NCBI GenBank assembly: GCA_021798655.1
Contig: JAJZFE010000120.1
Span: 1-5,734 of the forward strand
Source of the DNA: Acidobacteriota bacterium
Lineage (GTDB): Bacteria > Acidobacteriota > Terriglobia > Terriglobales > Acidobacteriaceae
Length of the DNA: 5,734 bases
Direction of reading: 5' to 3'
The notes under the pieces were generated by a model. That model ran no database searches, was not told the DNA's origin, and saw nothing but the letters and a program-made list of their open reading frames with translations. Below, piece after piece: positions 1 through 4,882 of the stretch; the first letter of the stretch is position 1, and the number at the start of each line of letters is the position of its first letter. Both the position numbers and the translations under genes were made by a program.

Positions 1-60
1 AGACGCCACCTCTTCAGGCGTCTGCACCGGCATCTCCGCGGAAGCAACTCTGGGCGGCAT
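1..60 (-). CDS. Possible 5' end of a minus-strand gene, cut by the window edge
   Basis: An ATG (complement of 58-60) opens a frame that stays open to the left edge, giving 20 codons that read MPPRVASAEMPVQTPEEVAS. 14 of the 20 third positions are G or C. The GC-rich third positions stop just at this ATG, since the same phase is AT-rich from 61 to 80, which fits a coding start here. It would follow the GNAT gene on the same strand, with the heptamer repeat between them. No clear Shine-Dalgarno sequence precedes it. The fragment is too short to assign a family. A plus-strand frame (2-145, open at the left edge) shares the same third positions, so the opposite reading cannot be excluded. Confidence 0.4.
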   Translation of the reverse strand, partial: MPPRVASAEMPVQTPEEVAS

Positions 61-86
61 AGCCAAAAGAGTAGCATCCCTGAAGG

Positions 87-172
87 CAGGTGCCAGGTTC
101 GAGGTTCCAGGTTCTAGACCCTGGACCCTGGAACCTGGAACCTAGAACCTCGAACCTAGCACCTAGAACCCG
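87..172. repeat. Heptamer repeat array forming a long imperfect inverted repeat
   Basis: Positions 87-114 hold four 7-bp units of the form NAGGTTC (first unit NAGGTGC). Positions 117-172 hold eight units of the opposite orientation, GAACCTN or close variants (GACCCTG twice, GCACCTA, GAACCCG). The two halves pair around a centre near 126: 88-117 against 135-164 gives 27 Watson-Crick pairs out of 30. Exceptions are 94/158, 108/144 and 115/137. In minus-strand RNA the first two become G-U wobbles. The order of unit variants (GGTGC outermost, then TTC, G-AGGTTC, TTC) is mirrored in both arms. The stop codon of the GNAT gene lies at 163-165, in the base of the stem, so the GNAT transcript would carry this hairpin directly at its 3' end. 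There is no adjacent U-run, so it is not a textbook intrinsic terminator. Confidence 0.9.
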
Positions 173-582
173 GCCGCAAAGTGAAAGCTCGTCACGCGCA
201 GCCCCTCGCGGAAGTAAAACGCGTGCGCCTCCTGCCGATGCGTTCCGCTGTCCAGCGAGAACGTCGCGCACCCACGCTCCCGCGCATACGCCATCAGCCA
301 ATCGAGCATCGCCTTGCCATGCCCCTGCGACCGCGCCGCCGCCGCCGTCACCAGGTCATCCACATACAGCGTCAGCCCGCTCGCCAGCATGTGCTGCACG
401 CGAAAGCCCGCCACCGTCACCACCGCGCCATCGTGCTCCAGCATCGCCAGCAGAAATCCCTCGCCGCGCTGCTGCTCCACGCGCTCCACGAACTCGGCTT
501 CGCTCTGCAGCTGCGGCCGCAGCTCGCGCATCACCGCAAAGCATCGCGCAATCTCAACCGCGTTCGTAGCCAATCGAACCAA
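163..582 (-). CDS. GNAT-family N-acetyltransferase
   Basis: The 139-residue product matches a single-domain GCN5-related acetyltransferase, which moves an acetyl group from acetyl-CoA to an amine; the substrate cannot be told. The N-terminal strand VRLATNAVEIARCFAVMREL is followed by alpha helices (to about 40). Central beta strands FLLAMLEHDGAVVTVAGF (43-60) and LYVDDLVT (72-79) lead to the acetyl-CoA pyrophosphate loop R84-S-Q-G-H-G-K90 (motif A, Q/RxxGxG/A). The C-terminal FSLDSGTHRQEAHAFYFREG (108-127) is the usual motif B with its Tyr. The start is a TTG at 582; a nearby second TTG (573) is possible. It is chosen because family homology begins there, and because AGGAAG-like sequence lies 12 bases upstream. 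The frame is open to an ATG at 762, but that part is Arg-rich antisense of dinB. The gene follows the DinB gene by 40 bases, probably in one transcript. Its stop lies inside the heptamer repeat. Confidence 0.85.
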   Translation of the reverse strand: MVRLATNAVEIARCFAVMRELRPQLQSEAEFVERVEQQRGEGFLLAMLEHDGAVVTVAGFRVQHMLASGLTLYVDDLVTAAAARSQGHGKAMLDWLMAYARERGCATFSLDSGTHRQEAHAFYFREGLRVTSFHFAAGF

Positions 583-594
583 GCCGCCCCCCCA

Positions 595-615
595 CTTCCT
601 GCTTCCTGCTTCCTG
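595..615. repeat. Three perfect tandem copies of a 7-bp unit (CTTCCTG)
   Basis: CTTCCTG occurs at 595-601, 602-608 and 609-615 without a mismatch. On the minus strand it reads CAGGAAG three times, placing several AGGAAG motifs that resemble a Shine-Dalgarno sequence upstream of the GNAT start at 582. It occupies half of the short gap between the DinB stop (623) and the GNAT start. A run of seven C (587-593; G7 on the coding strand) lies between it and the start codon. Its unit length equals that of the array at the other end of the same gene, although the sequence differs. Confidence 0.9.
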
Positions 616-622
616 CCCGAAC

Positions 623-1168
623 CTACCAGCCCTGCGCCGCGCGCAGATGCGTAATGTGCGCCACGTGATGACGGCAGTGCCACGCATACAGCAGCGTCGC
701 CTGCTCAATCGTCGCCGGCCCGCGCTCCGCATGTTTGAACGTCCGTTGCCACTGCGCCTCATCCATCCCCTGCAGCATCATCACCCAGCGCGCGTGCAGG
801 CTCTCGATCAGCTCCATCGACCACTCCGTCGGCGCCGCCGCGTCGGGCAGCGTCGCAAACGCCTTCTCGTCATAGCCCGCCACTACCGGCACATCCTCGG
901 TCAGCGCGCGCCGCACCCGGTGGAACGCCGTCATGTGCGAGTCCGCCAGATGGTGCACCACCTGCCGCACGGTCCATCCGCCCTCGCGATACGGCGTGTT
1001 CTCCTGGTCTGTATCCAGACCGCGCAACGCCTCGCGCAACAGGCTCGGAGTCTCTGCCAGCACCGCGCAGGCGTGGGCCCGAGCCTCCGACGTAATCGTC
1101 GCCGTAGGCGCGTACCGGCCGATTGGATATCGCGGATCTTGATGTTGTGGTTCTTGCGTCTCAAGCAC
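623..1168 (-). CDS. DinB/YfiT-family putative metal-dependent transferase
   Basis: The 181-residue product has the layout of YfiT-like DinB proteins: DPRYPIGRY near residues 11-19, the helix GGWTVRQVVHHLADSHMTAF (63-82), ALTEDVP (88-94), YDEKAF (99-104), LHARW (124-128), and the C-terminal YAWHCRHHVAHITHL (161-175). Family members are four-helix bundles holding a divalent metal with three histidines; by position these are most likely H73, H164 and H168. Some members (BstA/YfiT of Firmicutes) transfer a low-molecular-weight thiol such as bacillithiol to electrophiles; the thiol used here is unknown. The length is normal for the family. The start is GTG (complement of 1166-1168), with GAGAGGA 11-12 bases upstream. 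The frame stays open far upstream, but that part lacks family similarity and lies antisense to the lipoprotein gene. It probably shares a transcript with the downstream GNAT gene. Confidence 0.9.
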   Translation of the reverse strand: MLETQEPQHQDPRYPIGRYAPTATITSEARAHACAVLAETPSLLREALRGLDTDQENTPYREGGWTVRQVVHHLADSHMTAFHRVRRALTEDVPVVAGYDEKAFATLPDAAAPTEWSMELIESLHARWVMMLQGMDEAQWQRTFKHAERGPATIEQATLLYAWHCRHHVAHITHLRAAQGW

Positions 1169-1253
1169 GGGCTTCGGTTTCCTCTCGGAGCAGGCATCGT
1201 TCTTCCACACGCGGCCGGCATCCCGCCGCGCTGCGCTCTGCTCTGCTGCCACG

Positions 1254-1259
1254 ATTGTA
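1254..1259 (-). promoter_or_regulatory. Candidate -10 box for the DinB-GNAT unit
   Basis: The minus strand reads TACAAT here, one base from TATAAT and the same as the box upstream of tldD. It lies in the divergent gap and would give a leader of about 80 bases to the DinB start at 1168. No good -35 hexamer is seen at 16-18 bp. A 9-bp direct repeat (CTCCCGATG at 1267-1275 and 1277-1285, a 10-bp period) lies where a -35 region or an operator would be. Confidence 0.4.
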
Positions 1260-1344
1260 GCCGAGCCTCCCGATGTCTCCCGATGAACCGCACCGAACCT
1301 CCCCTCGGCTCGCTTCGTCCCTGCAAGATCTCCGCTGCGCCTGC

Positions 1345-1350
1345 TACTCT
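1345..1350 (+). promoter_or_regulatory. Candidate -10 box for the DUF1906-like lipoprotein gene
   Basis: TACTCT ends 7 bases before the GTG chosen as start. The spacing is the same as the TACACT and TACAAT boxes of the next two plus-strand genes. No convincing -35 is seen. If used, the transcript would begin at or next to the GTG, which would explain the missing Shine-Dalgarno sequence. Confidence 0.35.
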
Positions 1351-1357
1351 CGTTCGT

Positions 1358-2293
1358 GTGAGGCTCCTTCCTACTCGTCGTCGCGCTGCCGCCGCGCCCT
1401 TCGCTGCACTCGCACTCGTCCTTGCCTGCTGCGGATGCACACGCAATAGCACGAGCGCCTCGGCCCCTGCCGCCACGCCCGCCACCACGCCCACCACCGC
1501 GCAGCACCTCGGCTTCGACCGCAACGACTATCCCGGCGACGCCGCCATGGCCGTGCTCCACCGCACCTTCGCCTTCACCGGCTACTGGCTCACCCCGCCG
1601 CCCGAAGCCGCCACCAACACCTGGACCGGCAAGCGCAGCCTGCTCCTTCGCCAGGGCTGGGGCTTCCTGGTCCTCGCCAACGGCCGGCTCGACAAGGAGA
1701 TCCTCGCCGCGCAGCGATCCCACACCACGCCCGAAGCCCTCGCCCGCAAGGACGCCGCCGTCGCCGTCGCTGCCGCGAAGAAAGAAGACTTCCCGCCCCA
1801 CGCGATCCTCTTCCTCGATCAGGAGGAAGGTGGCCGCCTGCTCCCCGAACAGGCCGCCTACCTGCTCGCCTGGACCGAAGCCGTCGCCGCCACCGGCTAC
1901 CTCCCCGGCGTCTACGCCAGCGGCCAGCCCGTACCCGACGACCCCTCCGTCTCTGGCAAACCATCCACCATCACCACACTCGACGACATCCGCCAGCAGG
2001 TCGCCGCCAGACACCTCCACCCCATCGCTCTCTTCGACGCGCAGGACGCCTGCCCACCCGCACCCGGCTGCACGCTCCACGCCGCGCCGCTCAGCCACAG
2101 CGGTGAGATCGTCCTCAACAGCAGCGGCGACCTCGTCGCCTGGCAGTACGCGCAGTCCCCCCGCCGCCCCGAGATCACCCAGGCCTGCGCGGACACCTAC
2201 TCCGCCGACGGCAACTGCTACGCCCCCGGCTTCCCCGACCTCTTCCTCGACCTCGACACCGCCGCCACCGACGACCCCTCCCACGCCCGCTGA
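1358..2293 (+). CDS. Secreted lipoprotein with a DUF1906/GH25-like glycoside-hydrolase fold
   Basis: The 311-residue product starts with an Arg-rich n-region (TRRR, 6-9), a hydrophobic stretch AAAAPFAALALVLA (10-23) and a lipobox ending at C24 (VLAC; C25 and C27 follow). A Ser/Ala/Pro/Thr-rich linker (31-48) then leads to the domain. Domain signs are LGFDRNDYPG (51-60), the strand GWGFLVLANG (100-109), ILFLDQEEGG (150-159), GYLPGVYAS (180-188), the Trp-Gln-Tyr strand AWQYAQ (261-266) and PDLFLDLDTA (293-302). This resembles the Rv2525c-like/DUF1906 and GH25 TIM barrels; D54 and D154/E156 sit where their acidic pocket residues lie. Cell-wall or polysaccharide hydrolysis is possible but unproven. 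C232/C238 and C277/C287 may form disulfides outside the cytoplasm. The GTG start gives a normal signal peptide. An in-frame ATG at 1283 would add 25 residues and fits a lipoprotein signal less well. Confidence 0.7.
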   Translation: MRLLPTRRRAAAAPFAALALVLACCGCTRNSTSASAPAATPATTPTTAQHLGFDRNDYPGDAAMAVLHRTFAFTGYWLTPPPEAATNTWTGKRSLLLRQGWGFLVLANGRLDKEILAAQRSHTTPEALARKDAAVAVAAAKKEDFPPHAILFLDQEEGGRLLPEQAAYLLAWTEAVAATGYLPGVYASGQPVPDDPSVSGKPSTITTLDDIRQQVAARHLHPIALFDAQDACPPAPGCTLHAAPLSHSGEIVLNSSGDLVAWQYAQSPRRPEITQACADTYSADGNCYAPGFPDLFLDLDTAATDDPSHAR

Positions 2294-2318
2294 CGCCCAA
2301 AGCATTCAGGCGTACACT
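2290..2318 (+). promoter_or_regulatory. Candidate promoter of the Uma2 gene, predicted leaderless
   Basis: CTGACG (2290-2295, four of six with TTGACA) and TACACT (2313-2318) are 17 bp apart. The -35 hexamer overlaps the stop codon (2291-2293) of the upstream gene. The -10 box ends 8 bases before the ATG at 2327, so transcription should begin at or within a base or two of the start codon. No Shine-Dalgarno sequence is present. Confidence 0.6.
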
Positions 2319-2326
2319 ATCCGCAC

Positions 2327-2848
2327 ATGGCGAGCGCGACCCAAATCCCGGTCTCCGAGTACCTTGAATCCACCTACCACCCCGACTGCGAATACATCGA
2401 CGGCGAGGTGCAGGAGCGCAACGTGGGCAAATGGTTGCACGCCAGAGTGCAATACCTCTTAGCGGCGTGGTTTAGCCGTCACGAGATCATCTGGAACATC
2501 ATGGCGAGCACCGAACAGCGACTTCAAGTCTCGCCCACACGCGTCCGCGTCCCCGACCTCGTCGTCCTGCGCCCCGGCCCGCAGCCCGACGTGCTCACGG
2601 ATCCACCGCTACTCGTCATCGAGATCCTCTCCCCCGACGACACATACTCCAGCCTGCAGCAGCGCTGCCAGGACTACCTCAGCATGGGCGTCGAAACCGT
2701 CTGGATCATCGACCCGCAGACGCGCAGCGGTCGCATGTGTGTCGCCAGCGGCTGGCTCGCCGCCGAACGCCTCGAAGTCGCCGGCACACCGATCCACGTG
2801 GAACTGGCGGAACTCTTCGCCCGCATCGAATCACCCTCCGGCGTCTAG
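2327..2848 (+). CDS. Uma2-family (DUF820) PD-(D/E)XK nuclease-like protein
   Basis: The 173-residue product has the full Uma2/DUF820 layout and the usual length. It opens with the N-terminal helix PVSEYLES, then CEYIDGEV (21-28; the conserved Gly-Glu turn) and an amphipathic helix around KWLHARVQYLLAAWF (35-49). The nuclease-type core follows: RVPDLVVL (74-81) with D77 and LLVIEILSPDDT (95-106) with E99, then YLSMGVETVWIIDP (117-130). D77 and E99 are the acidic metal ligands of the PD-(D/E)XK fold; the Lys of ExK is replaced by Leu (L101), as is frequent in this family. Cellular function is not established; members are numerous in cyanobacteria and other phyla and seldom form a fixed operon. 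The ATG fits the leaderless promoter and the N-terminal homology. It begins 33 bases after the lipoprotein gene. Confidence 0.85.
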   Translation: MASATQIPVSEYLESTYHPDCEYIDGEVQERNVGKWLHARVQYLLAAWFSRHEIIWNIMASTEQRLQVSPTRVRVPDLVVLRPGPQPDVLTDPPLLVIEILSPDDTYSSLQQRCQDYLSMGVETVWIIDPQTRSGRMCVASGWLAAERLEVAGTPIHVELAELFARIESPSGV

Positions 2849-2864
2849 CCACTATCGCGCGCAG

Positions 2865-2870
2865 TACAAT
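2865..2870 (+). promoter_or_regulatory. Candidate -10 box of tldD, predicted leaderless
   Basis: TACAAT ends 7 bases before the ATG at 2878, in the 29-bp gap after the Uma2 gene. No Shine-Dalgarno sequence precedes the ATG. A -35 match at 16-18 bp (around 2841-2848) is poor, so the box may be weak or may rely on other contacts. Confidence 0.5.
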
Positions 2871-2877
2871 CAACACA

Positions 2878-4359
2878 ATGGCCGCTGCCGCGCACACGCC
2901 CTCCCCCGAACTCCTCGACCAGAAGCGTTACTTCTTCACGCACCTCGGCCTCTCCGAGCGTCTTCTCGAACGCTGCCTCGGCGAAGCTCTCTCCGCCGGC
3001 GGCGACTTCGCCGATCTCTACTTCGAATCCGTCACCTCTACCTCGCTCGGCATCGACGAAGGCATCGTCAAGACCGCCGCGCAGGGCATCAGCGTCGGCT
3101 GCGGCATCCGCGTCCTCTCCGGCGAGCGCACCGGCTTCGCCTACACCGACGACCTCTCCCCCGAAAGACTGCTCAAGGCTGCCCGCGTAGCCGCCCTCAT
3201 CGCCAGCGGCCCGCAGACCCAGCGCGTTCAGGGCTTCAACACCCAGCCCAGCGCCCCCAGCCTCTACCCCATCACCGGCACCGACGCCGACATCGCCGCG
3301 AAGCTCAAACTGATCGAGCGCGCCGACTCCGCTGCACGCGCCTACGACCCGCGCATCACCCAGGTCCGCGCCTCCATCAACGACGAGCTGCGCCGCATCC
3401 TCATCGCCGCCTCCGACGGCACCTTCGCCAGCGACATCCAGCCGCTCGCGCGCCTCAACGTCTTCGTCATCGCTCGCGAAGCCAAAGGCGGAGATGCGGA
3501 GACCACCACCGCGCGCGGCACCTCCGGCGGCGGCGGTCGCGTTCCACTCAGCTTCTTCTCGCAGCCGGAAAAGTCTCCGGAGCACTTTGCCCGCGAGGCC
3601 GCACGCACCGCCATCCTCCAGCTCGGCGCCATCGCCGCCCCCGCCGGCGAGATGCCCGTCGTCCTCGGCCCCGGCTGGCCCGGCGTCCTGCTCCACGAAG
3701 CCGTCGGCCACGGCCTCGAAGCCGACTTCAACCGCAAGAAGACGTCTGCCTTCTCCGGCCTCATCGGCCAGCAGGTCGCCTCCAGCAAAGTCACCGTCGT
3801 CGACAACGGCCGCATGGAAGGCCGCCGCGGCTCGCTCAACATCGACGACGAGGGCAATCCCACGCAGGAGACCGTGCTCATCGAGAACGGCATCCTCCGC
3901 GGCTACCTCTCCGACAAGCTCTCCGCGCGCCTCATGAACATGCCCAACACCGGCTCCGGCCGCCGCGAAAGCTACTCCGCCATCCCCATGCCGCGCATGA
4001 CCAACACCTACATGCTCGCCGGCGAAGACGACCCCGCCGACATCCTCCGCTCCGTCAAACGCGGCCTCTACGCCGTCAACTTCGGCGGCGGCCAGGTGGA
4101 CATCACCAACGGCAAGTTCGTCTTCTCCGCCTCGGAGGCCTACCTCATCGAAGACGGCGTCATCACCGCGCCGGTCAAAGGCGCCACGCTCATCGGCAAC
4201 GGCCCCGAAGCCCTCAAGCACGTCAGCATGGTCGGCAACGACCTCGCACTCGACGAAGGCATCGGCACCTGCGGCAAATCCGGCCAGTCCGTCCCCGTCG
4301 GCGTCGGCATGCCCACCATCAAACTCGACCGCATCACCGTCGGCGGCACGGGAAGATAA
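2878..4359 (+). CDS. tldD: TldD metalloprotease subunit
   Basis: The 493-residue product is close in length to Escherichia coli TldD. The N-terminal domain holds SAGGDFADLYFESV (39-52) and DEGIVKTAAQGISVGCGIRV (60-79). The metalloprotease half holds LLHEAVGHGLEADFNRK, with the HExxxH metal motif at H273, E274 and H278. Next come VTVVDNGRMEGRRGSLNIDD, the glycine-rich NFGGGQVDITNGKFVFSASEAY and the C-terminal GTCGKSGQSVPVG. C465 in that last segment is the conserved Cys thought to complete the metal site. TldD works with TldE (PmbA) as a cytoplasmic protease complex that degrades unstructured peptides. In enterobacteria it removes the microcin B17 leader and degrades the antitoxin CcdA. No pmbA is present in this window. 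The start is the ATG right after the TACAAT box; the frame is open upstream to 2737, but that part overlaps the Uma2 gene. Codon use is very GC-rich. Confidence 0.96.
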   Translation: MAAAAHTPSPELLDQKRYFFTHLGLSERLLERCLGEALSAGGDFADLYFESVTSTSLGIDEGIVKTAAQGISVGCGIRVLSGERTGFAYTDDLSPERLLKAARVAALIASGPQTQRVQGFNTQPSAPSLYPITGTDADIAAKLKLIERADSAARAYDPRITQVRASINDELRRILIAASDGTFASDIQPLARLNVFVIAREAKGGDAETTTARGTSGGGGRVPLSFFSQPEKSPEHFAREAARTAILQLGAIAAPAGEMPVVLGPGWPGVLLHEAVGHGLEADFNRKKTSAFSGLIGQQVASSKVTVVDNGRMEGRRGSLNIDDEGNPTQETVLIENGILRGYLSDKLSARLMNMPNTGSGRRESYSAIPMPRMTNTYMLAGEDDPADILRSVKRGLYAVNFGGGQVDITNGKFVFSASEAYLIEDGVITAPVKGATLIGNGPEALKHVSMVGNDLALDEGIGTCGKSGQSVPVGVGMPTIKLDRITVGGTGR

Positions 4360-4380
4360 TCGCCTGCCATCTCGTGCAGC

Positions 4381-4399
4381 CGCTGCGACAGCGTAGAAT
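4381..4399 (+). promoter_or_regulatory. Candidate -10 box with adjoining small inverted repeat, upstream of the Cys/His protein
   Basis: TAGAAT (4394-4399) is one base from TATAAT and would start a transcript near 4406 with a leader of about 41 bases. Directly against it lies CGCTG-CGA-CAGCG (4381-4393), a perfect 5-bp inverted repeat around three bases, within the promoter spacer. It could be an operator or a small hairpin at the end of the tldD transcript. No good -35 is visible. Confidence 0.4.
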
Positions 4400-4447
4400 A
4401 GCACTAGAGTCCCTCCGCACGCTCAACCCCGCACCGAGAAAGGCCCC

Positions 4448-4768
4448 ATGGCCATCAAAGCTGTCGTTACCCCGGAAAAGTTCTACGAGTGCGAAGTCAA
4501 ACGCCGCCGCGTCCGTGCCAGCGGTTCCGGGTATGAGCCCTTCTGGAAGCTGAAGTCCCTGGTCGACGCTCTGCTCGACGGCGACACCGAGTTCCGCTGC
4601 AAGTCCTGCCACGGCCCGCTGAAGCTCCACCGCCGCCACACCGTCGGCACCCCGTCCTACCTGGAGCACAAGCTCAAAGTGGACTCCGAACACTGCGAGC
4701 ACGGCGCACGCTTCCTCGACGCCGCCGACGGCCGCGCCCACCGCCAGTCCGCCACCCCCGTCGCTTAG
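4448..4768 (+). CDS. Small uncharacterised Cys/His-rich protein, probably zinc-binding
   Basis: I do not recognise the family. The 106-residue product is cytoplasmic in appearance, with no signal peptide or membrane segment. It begins MAIKAVVTPEKFYECEVKRR, rich in Lys and Arg, followed by FWKLKSLVDALLDGD (32-46), probably a helix. Then comes a CxxC knuckle, RCKSCHG (C51, C54, H55), and a His-rich segment with H61, H64, H74, H82, C83 and H85 (EHCEH). C51/C54 with two of the later Cys or His residues could form a zinc ribbon-like site; C15 is the fourth Cys. The C-terminal 20 residues look disordered. The ATG has GAGAAAGG upstream (4436-4443, 4 bases to the ATG). The gene lies 88 bases after tldD and probably has its own promoter. 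The coding call rests on the GC-rich third positions, ribosome site and start; the function is unknown. Confidence 0.75.
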   Translation: MAIKAVVTPEKFYECEVKRRRVRASGSGYEPFWKLKSLVDALLDGDTEFRCKSCHGPLKLHRRHTVGTPSYLEHKLKVDSEHCEHGARFLDAADGRAHRQSATPVA

Positions 4769-4786
4769 GAAGACTCCGGGCGTACA

Positions 4787-4815
4787 TAGACGCGGACCTC
4801 GTCACCCTGTACACT
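4787..4815 (+). promoter_or_regulatory. Candidate promoter of the acyltransferase gene
   Basis: TAGACG (4787-4792, four of six with TTGACA) and TACACT (4810-4815) are 17 bp apart. The arrangement is the same as the promoter at 2290-2318. Transcription would begin near 4822, leaving a leader of about 60 bases, unlike the leaderless genes to the left. The heptamer ACTCCGG occurs at 4773-4779 and again at 4813-4819, overlapping the box. Confidence 0.55.
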
Positions 4816-4846
4816 CCGGCCAAAGCATCCTCAATCTTTGGAAGGG

Positions 4847-4864
4847 GCCCTGTCTCTTCAGGGC
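4847..4864 (+). promoter_or_regulatory. Leader hairpin overlapping an SD-like sequence
   Basis: GCCCTG (4847-4852) pairs perfectly with CAGGGC (4859-4864) around the loop TCTCTT. The 3' arm contains AGGG (4860-4863), the only SD-like element 7 bases before an in-frame TTG (4871); the other candidate start, GTG, follows at 4883. There is no U-run after it, so a role in translation start is more likely than termination. Confidence 0.45.
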
Positions 4865-4882
4865 AGCACTTTGCGCCAGCCA

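Noticed and set aside
87..164. Intrinsic terminator of the GNAT gene
   Set aside because: The stem is far longer than usual and no U-run follows on the minus strand; the nearest is a four-T stretch about 20 bases further on.
87..172. CRISPR-like array
   Set aside because: The units are 7 bp with no spacers, and they switch orientation; no cas gene is nearby.
583..762. N-terminal extension of the GNAT protein to an ATG at 762
   Set aside because: The extra 60 residues are Arg-rich, lie over the DinB 3' end in another frame and cross the heptamer repeat. GNAT similarity begins at the TTG at 582.
314..1357. The upstream part of the 659-codon plus-strand frame ending at 2293
   Set aside because: It is Arg/Pro/His-rich and lies antisense to the GNAT and DinB genes. 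The signal peptide and lipobox place the true start at 1358 (or 1283).
623..2305. A 560-codon open frame on the minus strand
   Set aside because: Only its last 181 codons match a family (DinB). The rest is Gly/Val/Glu-rich antisense of the lipoprotein gene, as expected when third positions of a GC-rich gene remove stop codons on the other strand.
2845..4404. A 519-codon minus-strand frame opposite tldD
   Set aside because: Gly/Ala/Asp/Glu/Val-rich antisense shadow of tldD with no recognisable motif.
2739..4553. A 604-codon plus-strand frame across tldD
   Set aside because: The translation is almost wholly Arg, His and Pro, typical of a shifted frame in a GC-rich gene. The tldD frame has full family similarity.
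4448..4768. A peptide natural-product precursor processed by TldD
   Set aside because: The protein is 106 residues of mixed, highly charged sequence without a leader/core layout, and no modifying enzyme is adjacent. Only the proximity to tldD suggested it.
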